Shown here: positions 18,077 through 27,248 of the stretch, in pieces | Layout of the letters: each line of letters opens with the position of its first letter | Numbering within the stretch: position 1 is the first letter of the stretch | Origin: an uncultured Mucilaginibacter sp. | GTDB taxonomy: Bacteria > Bacteroidota > Bacteroidia > Sphingobacteriales > Sphingobacteriaceae | Reading direction: 5' to 3' | Length of the DNA stretch: 64,000 nt | Assembly (NCBI GenBank): GCA_913775265.1 | Contig: CAJYJH010000054.1 | Span: 1 to 64,000, forward strand | The notes under the pieces: generated by a model | Databases searched by the model: none | What the model was told of the DNA's origin: nothing | What the model saw: only the letters and a program-made list of their open reading frames with translations | Translations under genes and position numbers: made by a program

Positions 18077-18886
18077 TTAACGGAACCAGCCGGTTATCTG
18101 TACAATAATTACTTCTTCAATAAACACCAAAAACATGGCTGTTACTACCGCCGAGTTTGCCGCTTTACCCACACCTGCTGTACCGCTTGATGAGTTCCAG
18201 CCTTTATAAGTGCCTACAATACCAATAGTAAAGCCAAAAATAGTTGACTTGATAAGCGATGACTCAAAATCGATAAACCCTAGGGGCTGAAAAAACTGCT
18301 GAATATAGGTACTAAAGCTAGTGCCCTCATTTACGGCTACGTTTAGGTAACCCCCCAACATGGCTATTAAGCCATTATAAATAGCTAAGATTGGAATACT
18401 AATGGTAGTGGCTAGCGTGCGTATGCAAACTAAGTACTTAAATGGGTGGGTGCCCGATACCTCCATGGCATCAATTTGCTCAGTTACCCGCATAGAGCCA
18501 ATTTCAGCACCAATACTCGAGCCTACACGTCCGGCACTAATAAGTGCCGTAACCAAAGGGGCCAGTGCACGCATCAGTGCTATCGAAACCAGTGATGGTA
18601 TCCAAGAGGTAGCACCAAATTGTAGCAACGATGGGCGCGACTGCTTGGTGAATATCAAACCTACAATAAAGCCGGTAACCGTAATTAGCAGTAACGAGCG
18701 GACACCTACTTCCCAGGTTTGCTTAATTAACTCCCTAAATTCGTAGGGCGGAACAAAAGCTTCTTTAAAGAAACGGGCAATAAAGGCAAAAACATCATAA
18801 ACGTCTACAAAAAATTGAGTAAAGCGTTTACTGATAGAAGGGCCTGCCTTAGTTGCCGGGGCTGTTGTGCTGTTTTGAGTATCCAT
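18077..18886 (-). CDS. MlaE-like lipid ABC transporter permease
   Basis: The 269-residue product is a five-to-six-helix membrane protein of the MlaE/YrbE family. It carries GRVGSSIGAEIGSMRVTEQI, the conserved cytoplasmic coupling segment, near residues 118-137. It is the first gene of the mla-type operon. No mlaB or mlaC homologue lies nearby, as is common in Bacteroidota. Confidence 0.93.
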   Translation of the reverse strand: MDTQNSTTAPATKAGPSISKRFTQFFVDVYDVFAFIARFFKEAFVPPYEFRELIKQTWEVGVRSLLLITVTGFIVGLIFTKQSRPSLLQFGATSWIPSLVSIALMRALAPLVTALISAGRVGSSIGAEIGSMRVTEQIDAMEVSGTHPFKYLVCIRTLATTISIPILAIYNGLIAMLGGYLNVAVNEGTSFSTYIQQFFQPLGFIDFESSLIKSTIFGFTIGIVGTYKGWNSSSGTAGVGKAANSAVVTAMFLVFIEEVIIVQITGWFR

Positions 18887-19170
18887 TAATAAGCTGGTAA
18901 AATTACAGCATATTTTTTAGTAACCGCCATTTGTATCTAAACTTAAGCTGGTAGTTTGTAAATGGTATGTAAAAACTATGAGCGTTTACGAACTTCAACA
19001 TCAACACTAAAAGCTGTTACGGGTTTTAGGCAAACATACCTATTCTAAAACAAATTGCTCTAACCGTATTAAATTACAAAGGCTTAACGCTATGCGCTTG
19101 ATAAACGTACATTAAACATTTATTGTGAATGCTGTTTTTTTTACACATTTTAGTCCCGGCTGACTGCCGC
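18887..19170. other. Divergent intergenic region
   Basis: About 345 bp separate the starts of the lipid-transport operon (minus) and the aldose epimerase (plus). Apart from the epimerase promoter at 19171-19198, no gene, hairpin or repeat was seen. Confidence 0.4.
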
Positions 19171-19198
19171 TTGCGTTAAAAGCTAAGGCATACGTTTG
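19171..19198 (+). promoter_or_regulatory. Promoter of the aldose 1-epimerase gene
   Basis: TTG at 19171-19173 and TACGTTTG at 19191-19198, with a 17-bp spacer, match the Bacteroidota TTG / TAnnTTTG consensus. The expected transcript starts about 30-40 nt before the ATG. Confidence 0.6.
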
Positions 19199-19232
19199 CA
19201 GCCGGTTGTAAACATTAAACCAATAACCCATT

Positions 19233-20411
19233 ATGATTAACATGAAGAGCAAAAATTTTTTTGCAGCAATGCTGGCAGCCGGCCTGTTTTCGGTAACCGC
19301 TTGCAACCAATCATCCAACAAACAATCCACTAATATGACCGACAGTACCACGGCCGCAGGACAACTCCCGGCAGCTTCCAATTTCGAAAAAACCGTTGAT
19401 GGTAAACAAACCAAACTCTATATATTAAAAAACAGCAAAGGGGTACAACTGGCTTTAACTAACTATGGCGGCCGTATGGTAAGCCTGATGGTGCCCGATA
19501 AAGATGGCAAAATGGTTGACGTAATTGCCGGACCTGGCAGCGTTGAAAATTTTGAAGAAGCTAAAGGTAATTACTACGGCGCTTTAATTGGTCGTTATGG
19601 CAACCGTATCGGCAACGCTAAATTTACTTTAGAAGGTAAAGAGTATAAGCTGCCTGCTAATAACGGCCCTAACACCTTACATGGTGGTAAAGAAGGTTTC
19701 GATGTAAAAGTATGGGATGTTAAACCTATTGATGATCATACGTTAGAACTGTCTTATACCTCGGCAGATGGTGAGCAGGGTTTTCCGGGTACGTTGAAAA
19801 CTACAGTGACTTACAAACTGACTGAAGAAAACGCCGTTGAGATTTCTTACAATGCTACTACCGATAAGGCAACTGTGGTTAACTTAACCAGCCACACTTA
19901 TTATAATCTAAATGGTAATGGTGCTGGTTCTATTTTAAAACATAAACTGCAGTTAGATGCCGATCAGTTCACCCCGGTTGATAGTACCCTGATTCCAACC
20001 GGTAAATTGGCTTCAGTACAGAATACACCTTTCGATTTTAGAAAATCAACAGAAATTGGTGCACGTATTAATGAAGGCGATGAGCAGCTTAAGTTTGGTA
20101 AAGGGTACGACCATAATTTTGTGCTTAACAAACACACCCTGCAAACGCCTATTGCTACACTGCAAAGCGATAAAACTGGTATTGTGATGGAGGTATTTAC
20201 CGAGGAGCCAGGCATCCAGTTTTACAGCGGTAACTTTATGAAAGGTGACTTTAAATTTAAAGGCGATATTAAAGATGATTTACGTACTGCACTGGCTTTA
20301 GAAACTCAGCATTTCCCAGATTCACCTAACAAGCCCTCGTTCCCAAGCACAGAGCTTAAGCCCGGACAAACTTATAAAACCACTACTATTTATAAGTTCT
20401 CGGCTAAGTAA
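19233..20411 (+). CDS. galM: Aldose 1-epimerase, lipoprotein
   Basis: The 392-residue product has a lipoprotein signal with the lipobox-type cysteine in SVTACNQ, so it is probably membrane-anchored outside the cytosol. The galactose-mutarotase fold is clear: GALIGRYGNRIGNAKF near residue 112, NTLHGGKEGFD, NLTSHTYYNLNG carrying the acid His, and EEPGIQFYSGN carrying the base Glu. It interconverts alpha and beta anomers of aldoses. The ATG at 19242 is an equally good start. Its export suggests a role in sugar uptake. Confidence 0.93.
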   Translation: MINMKSKNFFAAMLAAGLFSVTACNQSSNKQSTNMTDSTTAAGQLPAASNFEKTVDGKQTKLYILKNSKGVQLALTNYGGRMVSLMVPDKDGKMVDVIAGPGSVENFEEAKGNYYGALIGRYGNRIGNAKFTLEGKEYKLPANNGPNTLHGGKEGFDVKVWDVKPIDDHTLELSYTSADGEQGFPGTLKTTVTYKLTEENAVEISYNATTDKATVVNLTSHTYYNLNGNGAGSILKHKLQLDADQFTPVDSTLIPTGKLASVQNTPFDFRKSTEIGARINEGDEQLKFGKGYDHNFVLNKHTLQTPIATLQSDKTGIVMEVFTEEPGIQFYSGNFMKGDFKFKGDIKDDLRTALALETQHFPDSPNKPSFPSTELKPGQTYKTTTIYKFSAK

Positions 20412-20431
20412 AAACTTTTAAAATATAATGG

Positions 20432-20461
20432 GGCCGGTTTGCAACGCAAGCCGGCCTTTTT
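20432..20461 (+). terminator. Rho-independent terminator of galM
   Basis: An 11-bp stem (GGCCGGTTTGC / GCAAGCCGGCC, one wobble pair, AAC loop) is followed directly by TTTTT. It lies 21 bp after the stop codon. Confidence 0.92.
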
Positions 20462-20546
20462 CGTATGAGTCTGTTGGTAAACCGTTGCATTGGCAAAATA
20501 ATTTTAAGCATTGTTTGATGCCGGTAAACCCATTACCTTTATTTTA

Positions 20547-21116
20547 ATGATGTTTAAATCTATCCCCCGGTTAATTTGGTTGTTGATCGTAGTGTGCGCT
20601 TTGGCGGCTTCGTGTAAGTCTAAAAGGGCAGTGCTTAAAGGCGCGCCGGGCGAAGTGGTAAAACCGCAGGGCTTTATTGCAGATAAATATGCTGAGATGT
20701 TGCAAGTCGACAGCCGCGACATAACTAACGGCCGGCTTTACAACTTTATTGACCAGTGGTATGGTACGCCTTATAAATTTGGCGGACTGGATCATGACGG
20801 GGTGGATTGCTCAGGTTTTACTCTACTGTTGGAACAACAAGTGTATGGGATAAACTTGCCTCGTAATACTGGTAAACAAATCAATGTCATCAAACGCAAG
20901 TATGAGGACGAGCTACAAGAGGGCGACTTAGTTTTTTTTGATTTTGACGGTAAAAAATTCAGCCATGTAGGTGTTTATTTACAAAACGGATATTTGGTAC
21001 ATGCCAGCACACGTAAAGGCGTACTGATTGTAAAACTACGCGATCCATCTATGTACAAGTACTTCTCCCGTGCAGGTTCCGTCATCTATACTAATAGTAT
21101 CGCGCAAATAGAGTAA
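20547..21116 (+). CDS. NlpC/P60 family (C40) lipoprotein peptidase
   Basis: From the ATG at 20547 the product is 189 residues, with a lipoprotein signal ending in the lipobox LAASC. The NlpC/P60 domain follows. Its catalytic Cys is in DHDGVDCSGFT, the His in KKFSHVGVYL and the third polar residue in LVHASTRKG. Such enzymes cut the gamma-D-Glu-diaminopimelate bond in peptidoglycan stem peptides. An upstream in-frame ATG at 20511 would put charged residues before the signal, so the later start is preferred. Confidence 0.92.
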   Translation: MMFKSIPRLIWLLIVVCALAASCKSKRAVLKGAPGEVVKPQGFIADKYAEMLQVDSRDITNGRLYNFIDQWYGTPYKFGGLDHDGVDCSGFTLLLEQQVYGINLPRNTGKQINVIKRKYEDELQEGDLVFFDFDGKKFSHVGVYLQNGYLVHASTRKGVLIVKLRDPSMYKYFSRAGSVIYTNSIAQIE

Positions 21117-21872
21117 ATATTTGTGAGTTAATATTATTTTCTTCTTAATCGGAGTTGACTTATGCATATTCTCAATCTGCAGTAATTCTATCATCAAGGC
21201 AATGCCCTTATTTATGCTTTTGACAAAGCAATAAATTGTTACATCTCACCAGGTTAATAATGATGGACTGTACCATCGCCTGCCCAATTTGTCAATGCAT
21301 TAATCATCTGGACGGTTTTGGCTGTTGCTTACTTACGCCAAGAAATAAGCTTTCGCACCAAGGCGTTCCCCTTTAAACGCGTTCAACTTTTTATGTTTTT
21401 CATCTGTAGAAGTGATGCCATTAAGAGTTAAATTATTTAATCGAGTCAAAAAAAGGCTAAAATCCGTCTCAAATCCATGTTTTTATTAAGGGAAAGGAAA
21501 ATGCTAATATTAACTATAAATCAATTCGCCCTCTTATAAGGTAGTTTGAGCATTTGAAAATCCTCGTTGACGTAAAAAAGGCAACTAAAAATTATTTGAT
21601 AGGTATTTTTAAAGCAAGGGGCAGCATTATAAGTAACTGATGTTAACAGGTATACGGCATTTCAGCACATTGAATGTTTATCGTAACATCGAAACGGCTG
21701 TTTCTGGCAAGAGTGTTTGTAAAGTTATTTTCTTATAAGTTTAATTTAGTGCCTTTGCAGTTGTTGTACGTAAGGGGATAAATACAAGTTACAAAAGGAG
21801 AAGACTTTAAAATGAGTTCCGGCAAATATGATTATCCGTGTTGCTGGCCATTATAAACTTAGATACGACTAT
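21117..21872. other. Long leader region before the polysaccharide operon
   Basis: These roughly 750 bp carry no convincing gene. One small Cys-rich frame (21260-21376, 38 codons) is discussed as a finding. A weak promoter candidate is TTTG at 21716-21719 with TAATTTAG at 21742-21749, one mismatch from the -7 consensus. It would give a leader of about 120 nt before the first glycosyltransferase. Confidence 0.4.
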
Positions 21873-22781
21873 ATGAATAATTTTATAGAAATATCGGTTA
21901 TAATACCAAGTTACAACCATGCTTCGTACTTGGAACAACGTATTCAAACCGTTTTGAACCAAACCTATCCAATTAAAGAGTTAATCATTTTAGATGATGC
22001 ATCTTCAGATCATAGTCAAAAGATCATCAACAAGTATAGTTCTGATCCGCGTATTAGCCACATTGTTTTCAATGAAACTAACAGCGGCAGTACTTTTAAT
22101 CAATGGAAAAAGGGTTTGCAGTTAGCCAAAAGCCCTTGGGTATGGATTGCCGAGAGCGATGACTATGCCGACCTGACCTTTTTAGAAAAAATGGCTGGCC
22201 TGATACAGCATTATCCTAATGTGGGTATTGCTTTTTGCCGTTCACAAATAGTTGATGAAAATGATCAGGTGATCAATTACTCATATAACCACCGGAAATT
22301 CTCTTTTGGCCCTACAGAAATTAAGAATACGCTAAGTTCTGGCTACTGCTTACCTAATGTAAGTGCCTGTCTTTTAAAAAGAGACTGCGCTTTGTGTGCG
22401 GTAGCTGGTTTAGGCAAATACAAAGCATCCGGCGATTTGATATTTTATACCCGCATACTGCACCACACTAATATTGCTTACGAGGATAGCATCCTGAACT
22501 ATTTTAGAGATCATGCAGGCAATGTGTCGCGGCCTGCCAAAAAGAACGGCCTTTGGGTTACTGAAGGGGTTGACGTAATCAGGAATATCAATTATAGCGA
22601 AGTTAATTTTTCGGTTTATACTTTTTTGCGGGTTGGTTTCAACTGGCTTAGGCGGGTTGATAAAGTTACGTTTAAAAATAAGATAACGGTTTTCAAAAAG
22701 CTGCTTTCGGCAAGCTGGAACTTTAGCCTCGCTAAATTGTCAGGTATGTTTCGCTCATCCGATTATGAATTTAATAGCTAA
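21873..22781 (+). CDS. GT2 family glycosyltransferase
   Basis: From the ATG at 21873 the product is 302 residues and opens with the GT-A signature ISVIIPSYNHASYLEQRI. The nucleotide-binding Asp pair is in IILDDASSD, and the metal-binding DXD equivalent is the acidic WIAESDDYAD near residue 110. It transfers a sugar from a nucleotide donor during surface polysaccharide assembly. It is the first gene of the polysaccharide operon and a close paralogue of the last glycosyltransferase (29432-30298); both share NSGSTFxQW and WIAESDDYA. An upstream ATG at 21828 is less likely. Confidence 0.9.
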   Translation: MNNFIEISVIIPSYNHASYLEQRIQTVLNQTYPIKELIILDDASSDHSQKIINKYSSDPRISHIVFNETNSGSTFNQWKKGLQLAKSPWVWIAESDDYADLTFLEKMAGLIQHYPNVGIAFCRSQIVDENDQVINYSYNHRKFSFGPTEIKNTLSSGYCLPNVSACLLKRDCALCAVAGLGKYKASGDLIFYTRILHHTNIAYEDSILNYFRDHAGNVSRPAKKNGLWVTEGVDVIRNINYSEVNFSVYTFLRVGFNWLRRVDKVTFKNKITVFKKLLSASWNFSLAKLSGMFRSSDYEFNS

Positions 22782-22785
22782 CCTG

Positions 22786-23589
22786 ATGACGGCCTATTAT
22801 TGCGTAATCGTTATCCCGGTGCATAAATCCGAACCTTCCTATTACGAGTTGATCTCTTTTGAGCAGGCCTATCGTATGTTTCACAAGTTTCCTATCTATC
22901 TGGTTGCCCCCGAAGGCTTAAGTCTGCAAAAGTATCAGGAAATCATACCGTATATCAATGTTAAATATTTGCCGGCCTGTTGCTTAAGTAGCTTGCTCAA
23001 TTACAACAAGCTCAAATTAAGCCAGTATTTCTACAGATTATTTGCCGGCTACAAATATCTTGTTACTTATGAATTAGACGCCTTTGCTTTTAAAAACGAC
23101 TTGCAATTGTGGTGTAATAAGGGGTACGACTACATTGGTGCGCCTTGGTTTGAAGGTTATAATGAATGTCCCAGTGATAATTTGATGGGAGTTGGTAATT
23201 CAGGTTTTTCTTTAAGAGCTGTTTCTGCTATGCAAAAGGGCATCAGCATGGTAGATTATTACGACCCGACAAAGCCTGGCAACTACCATACAAATGTATG
23301 GCGTAAGCTACGTTTTTGGCTGGCCCGTTTGCTACCCATCGAAAATGTGTATCTGCAGGATGCTGATTTACTTAACGAAGACTGGGTAATTGCCGAACTG
23401 ATAGCCAAACATACACCAGGTTTTAGGCTGGCTCCAATTCAAGAAGCAATGCAGTTCAGTTTTGAGGTAAAGCCCGAAGCTCTGTTTGAATTAAATAATC
23501 ACCAGTTGCCTACCGGTTGCCACGCCTGGTGGCGTTATAATCTCCCATTCTGGAAACCCTTTATCGAAAAATTCGGATACAAATTATAA
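22786..23589 (+). CDS. DUF5672 family protein, probable glycosyltransferase-like
   Basis: The product (267 residues from the ATG at 22786) shows the DUF5672 pattern: VIVIPVHKSEP at the start, YLVTYELDAFAF and YDYIGAPWFEGY in the middle, and GVGNSGFSLRAV. The family is found in polysaccharide loci and is thought to be related to GT-A transferases. The LDAF acidic residue and the GNSGFSLR loop would fit a sugar-nucleotide site. The biochemical role is not established. It follows the first glycosyltransferase by 4 bp and precedes the next by 1 bp. Confidence 0.8.
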   Translation: MTAYYCVIVIPVHKSEPSYYELISFEQAYRMFHKFPIYLVAPEGLSLQKYQEIIPYINVKYLPACCLSSLLNYNKLKLSQYFYRLFAGYKYLVTYELDAFAFKNDLQLWCNKGYDYIGAPWFEGYNECPSDNLMGVGNSGFSLRAVSAMQKGISMVDYYDPTKPGNYHTNVWRKLRFWLARLLPIENVYLQDADLLNEDWVIAELIAKHTPGFRLAPIQEAMQFSFEVKPEALFELNNHQLPTGCHAWWRYNLPFWKPFIEKFGYKL

Positions 23590-23590
23590 C

Positions 23591-24340
23591 ATGAGCTTTT
23601 TTTCGATCATCATACCTACGTACAACAGCAGCTCAACCATAGATCGGTGTCTGCAAAGTATCATCAAGCAAGATTTTGACGCGTACGAAATCATTGTAGT
23701 GGATGGTGTTTCTGCAGATGACACTCTTGAAGTTATAAGCAAATATCAGCGCGTTGTAAATATTAGAGTTGTTTCCGAACCTGATAATGGTACTTATGAT
23801 GCCATGAACAAAGGTATTAAGTTAGCTAAAGGACAGTGGCTGTATTTTTTGGGGAGCGACGATGAGATATATGCAGACACCATCTTATCTAAAATATATA
23901 AAACCATTCAGAAGCATTCAGATAGCAAATTTATATATGGCGATGTGTTAACCTCTACCAATGTCTTAGAACGGTATTGTAACTACACCTATGTGCAGTT
24001 GATGGATCGATGCATCTGCCATCAGTCAATATTTTATCATCGGTCTTTATTTCAGCATGCTCAGTACGATGTACAATTTAAACTTTGTGCCGACTGGGAT
24101 TTTAATCTTAAAATTTTTGATGACAACATCAATCCAATTTATGTGAACCGAATTATTGCCAGGTTTGATTTGGGTGGTGCCAGTGGGAACTGGATGCAGC
24201 ACCCCGAATATCTTAATCATTTTGCCAATAAGCGTGAGTTAGCTAACCGTTACAAAAATGCAGCCTGGTGGTACGGTTACTATGTACCGCTGATGCTATT
24301 TAAACGAACCAAAAGCAAGTTAAAATGGATATTTCAGTAA
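23591..24340 (+). CDS. GT2 family glycosyltransferase
   Basis: The 249-residue product has the GT-A motifs FSIIIPTYNSSSTIDRCLQS, IIVVDGVSADDT and YDAMNKGIKLAKGQWLYFLG, followed by the acidic SDDE that binds metal and nucleotide. It resembles the WcaA/WbbD-type transferases common in O-antigen loci. It lies 1 bp behind the DUF5672 gene and overlaps the next glycosyltransferase by 16 bp, so translation is probably coupled. Confidence 0.9.
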   Translation: MSFFSIIIPTYNSSSTIDRCLQSIIKQDFDAYEIIVVDGVSADDTLEVISKYQRVVNIRVVSEPDNGTYDAMNKGIKLAKGQWLYFLGSDDEIYADTILSKIYKTIQKHSDSKFIYGDVLTSTNVLERYCNYTYVQLMDRCICHQSIFYHRSLFQHAQYDVQFKLCADWDFNLKIFDDNINPIYVNRIIARFDLGGASGNWMQHPEYLNHFANKRELANRYKNAAWWYGYYVPLMLFKRTKSKLKWIFQ

Positions 24341-25179
24341 TCATACCTTGCTATAATCCTGGCAACTATTTACTCGAGGCGGTAGAAAGCGTTTACGCAT
24401 CTGATGGTTTGGACCAAATTACTTATGAAATAGTAATTGTTAATGATGGATCTACAGACAAATATACTTTGCTCATTTTAGAAGCACTTGAAAACCGCGA
24501 TAATTTAAAGATTATAAATCAGGTAAATAGAGGTTTGGCTACCGCGCGCAACGTGGGTATTGAAGCATCTTCAGGCAATTGCCTTTTATTTCTGGACGCT
24601 GACAACCGTATACGAAGCCGGTTTATCAGCATCGCCCTACGCTACTTAAAAAAGGGCAAAGCTGATATAGTGCATGGAAATCCACATTTTTTCGGTGATT
24701 CAAGCGAGCCGAGGTTCCATACAGGTCCGTTTGAGATGAATAGCATGCTGCTTACCAATTACATTGACGCTTGTGCAGTTATTAAAAGAATTGTTTGGGA
24801 AACCCTTGGCGGTTTTGATGCTAACAAATTAGTGAGTGGGTTTGAAGATTGGGACTTTTGGCTACGTGCAGGTAAGGCTGGTTTTAAGTTTCAGTACGTT
24901 AACGAAACGCTTTATGATTACCGTATTGTGAATACATCAATGATCACCACTAAAAATACAGGCGATAATTTAGATAGTGCTTACAGCTACGTTTTGGGCA
25001 AACACCCCATGCACGTGGGCCGGGCATTAAGAGCTTTATATTTTGATCATAAAGAATACAAAGAATTTCAGGCTAAACCTTTTCAGGGTTTAATGAGCCT
25101 GGCTTACAGGCAATCTAAACAGCAGGTAAAATATCAGCTTTACCGCGTTAGAAATGTATTAAACAGAATAAAAAAATGA
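24325..25179 (+). CDS. GT2 family glycosyltransferase
   Basis: The 284-residue product starts MDISVIIPCYNPGNYLLEAV and has the Asp-containing IVIVNDGSTD, GLATARNVGIEASSG and the DXD-like FLDADN (residues about 89-94). It ends in a basic tail. The later stretch GGFDANKLVSGFEDWDFWLR carries the ED motif that often provides the catalytic base in GT2 enzymes. It overlaps its upstream neighbour by 16 bp and the exporter permease by 4 bp (ATGA), placing it firmly in the operon. Confidence 0.92.
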   Translation: MDISVIIPCYNPGNYLLEAVESVYASDGLDQITYEIVIVNDGSTDKYTLLILEALENRDNLKIINQVNRGLATARNVGIEASSGNCLLFLDADNRIRSRFISIALRYLKKGKADIVHGNPHFFGDSSEPRFHTGPFEMNSMLLTNYIDACAVIKRIVWETLGGFDANKLVSGFEDWDFWLRAGKAGFKFQYVNETLYDYRIVNTSMITTKNTGDNLDSAYSYVLGKHPMHVGRALRALYFDHKEYKEFQAKPFQGLMSLAYRQSKQQVKYQLYRVRNVLNRIKK

Positions 25180-25961
25180 CAGATACCTACTGGAAAGATT
25201 TATGGATGCACCGCGAGCTGGTTTACATGTTTAGCTGGCGCGACATCAAAATACGTTACAAACAAACGGTAATTGGCGCCTCATGGAGTATCATCAGGCC
25301 GCTGGTAACTATACTTATTTTTAATATCGTATTTAATCGCATTGCGCATATCGATAATCCGTCGGCTGCACCTTATGCTTTAATGGTTGCCGCAGGTATG
25401 CTTCCATGGCAGTTTTTTTCGACAGCGGTGGCCGACGGATCAAACAGTGTAATTAATAATGCAGGGTTAATCTCAAAAATTTACTTCCCTAGGTTAGTAA
25501 TACCGGCTAGTACATTATTTACCAGTCTCATCGATTTTTTGATATCGGTAGTAATTATTGTTGGATTTATGGTGTGGTATCAACACCTGCCTGGCTGGGA
25601 GGTAGTGTTGTTTCCGGTAGCTGTACTATTTATGCTCATTGCTACTATGGGTGTAAGCGTTTATCTCACAGCGCTCAACGTTAAATACCGCGATTTTAGA
25701 CATTTAATACCATTTGTTTTGCAAATAGGCATATACATAACACCCATCGCATTCAGCAGTAAAAACATCGGCGAAAAGTGGCGCTTGCTTTATTATTTAA
25801 ATCCAATGGTAGGTGTAATCGATGGCTTTAGGTGGACGCTGCTTGGGGACAGTGTTTATTTACCCGGCGCTGTAGTTTCATTGCTGGTATCACTTATCCT
25901 GTTATGGAGCGGCGTAAAATTCTTCAAAAAAATGGAGAAAACTTTTGTAGACGAAATTTAA
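25176..25961 (+). CDS. Polysaccharide ABC transporter permease (Wzm-like)
   Basis: The 261-residue product is an ABC-2-type permease with about six membrane helices. The conserved N-terminal SWRDIKIRYKQTVIGASWSI is the family signature. It forms the inner-membrane channel that exports finished, lipid-linked polysaccharide from the cytosol to the periplasm. It partners the Wzt-like ATPase 15 bp downstream. The presence of this pair means the polysaccharide is made in the cytosol to full length (ABC-dependent route) rather than by the Wzx/Wzy route. Confidence 0.95.
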   Translation: MTDTYWKDLWMHRELVYMFSWRDIKIRYKQTVIGASWSIIRPLVTILIFNIVFNRIAHIDNPSAAPYALMVAAGMLPWQFFSTAVADGSNSVINNAGLISKIYFPRLVIPASTLFTSLIDFLISVVIIVGFMVWYQHLPGWEVVLFPVAVLFMLIATMGVSVYLTALNVKYRDFRHLIPFVLQIGIYITPIAFSSKNIGEKWRLLYYLNPMVGVIDGFRWTLLGDSVYLPGAVVSLLVSLILLWSGVKFFKKMEKTFVDEI

Positions 25962-25976
25962 TCAAACTGAATTCTT

Positions 25977-27248
25977 ATGGCGCAATCGGCAATAAAAGTA
26001 AACGACCTATCAAAAGCCTATATTATTCAGCATAATAACGACGCGTCATCGTCATTACGAGATGTGATAACCAACAAGGTAAGCAGCCTGTTTAAATCCA
26101 AAGTCAAAGAAGACCAAGCTAAAATACAAAGCGAGAAATTTTGGGCATTGCAGGATGTCAATTTTGATATTGAGCAGGGCAGCCGTGTTGGTATACTCGG
26201 AGGTAACGGTGCAGGCAAAAGCACGCTTTTGAAAATTATCAGTAAAATCACTGAGCCTACGTCGGGGCAAATGATAGTGAACGGTAAGGTGGTAAGCTTA
26301 TTGGAAGTAGGCACTGGATTTCATTCTGAACTCACCGGTCGCGAAAATATCTTTTTGAATGGGGTTATATTAGGGATGAAAAGATCTGAAATCAAACGGA
26401 AATTTGATGAGATCGTCGACTTTGCCGAAGTAGAGCAGTTTTTAGATACCCCAGTTAAGCGTTACAGCAGCGGCATGTATATGCGCCTTGCTTTTGCGGT
26501 AGCAGCACACCTCGAACCCGAAATTTTAATTATTGATGAAGTTTTAGCGGTTGGCGACTCGCAATTTCAGAAAAAGTGCATCGCCAAAATGGATGAGATT
26601 AGTCGTGTTGATGGCCGTACCGTACTATTTGTGAGCCATAACCTGGAGGCGGTAAGTTCGTTTTGTACTACTGGTATTTATCTTAAAAAGGGTAAGCTCG
26701 TTACCCAAGGTAGCATAGAAACGGTTTGCGAAGAATACGCCTCAGATTTGTACGGAAAGAGTGATGGCTTCCATTCAAGTAGCCATAAAAAAATTTACTT
26801 CGAAAAACTCAGTCTGCGCAAGTCATTTTTAGCGTTCAACGAATCTTTGGAACTTAATTGCGAAGTGTACTCAGAGGACCCTCAGCCACAATATATTATA
26901 GGTATAACCATTAAAGATACCTATGAAAATAAAGTTGGTTCTACCCTTTTAAAAAATGAGGAAGGCTTGGTTAAGGGTATCAACAATCTGCTAATAAAGC
27001 TTCCTTTAATTAATGTGGTTCCGGGTAACTATAAAATTATTATTGCCATAGCTCTGGATGAAAGGTTAAATAATGAAGATGTAGTGTGGGACTATCCGAG
27101 TTTCATGATTCTGGCTTCCGAACCCCCACAGCATTTTATGTTTCCGAAATGGCACCCAAGCTGGGGGGGGATTTTGTTGAACGAAGCTTCACTAATTAAT
27201 CGCACTATCAAACAAGACAATCATTATGAAAAAGATCTATCAGCTTGA
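25977..27248 (+). CDS. Polysaccharide ABC transporter ATP-binding protein (Wzt-like) with C-terminal substrate domain
   Basis: The 423-residue product has an ATPase part to about residue 245: Walker A GGNGAGKSTLLK, signature YSSGMYMRLAF and Walker B ILIIDEVLAVGD. A beta-rich C-terminal part follows (about 265-423), of the kind that in Wzt O8/O9a binds the capped non-reducing end of the glycan. This predicts that export needs a terminal modification on the chain. A run of eight G residues at 27163-27170 lies in the codons for residues about 396-398. The gene overlaps the acyltransferase gene by 23 bp. Confidence 0.94.
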   Translation: MAQSAIKVNDLSKAYIIQHNNDASSSLRDVITNKVSSLFKSKVKEDQAKIQSEKFWALQDVNFDIEQGSRVGILGGNGAGKSTLLKIISKITEPTSGQMIVNGKVVSLLEVGTGFHSELTGRENIFLNGVILGMKRSEIKRKFDEIVDFAEVEQFLDTPVKRYSSGMYMRLAFAVAAHLEPEILIIDEVLAVGDSQFQKKCIAKMDEISRVDGRTVLFVSHNLEAVSSFCTTGIYLKKGKLVTQGSIETVCEEYASDLYGKSDGFHSSSHKKIYFEKLSLRKSFLAFNESLELNCEVYSEDPQPQYIIGITIKDTYENKVGSTLLKNEEGLVKGINNLLIKLPLINVVPGNYKIIIAIALDERLNNEDVVWDYPSFMILASEPPQHFMFPKWHPSWGGILLNEASLINRTIKQDNHYEKDLSA

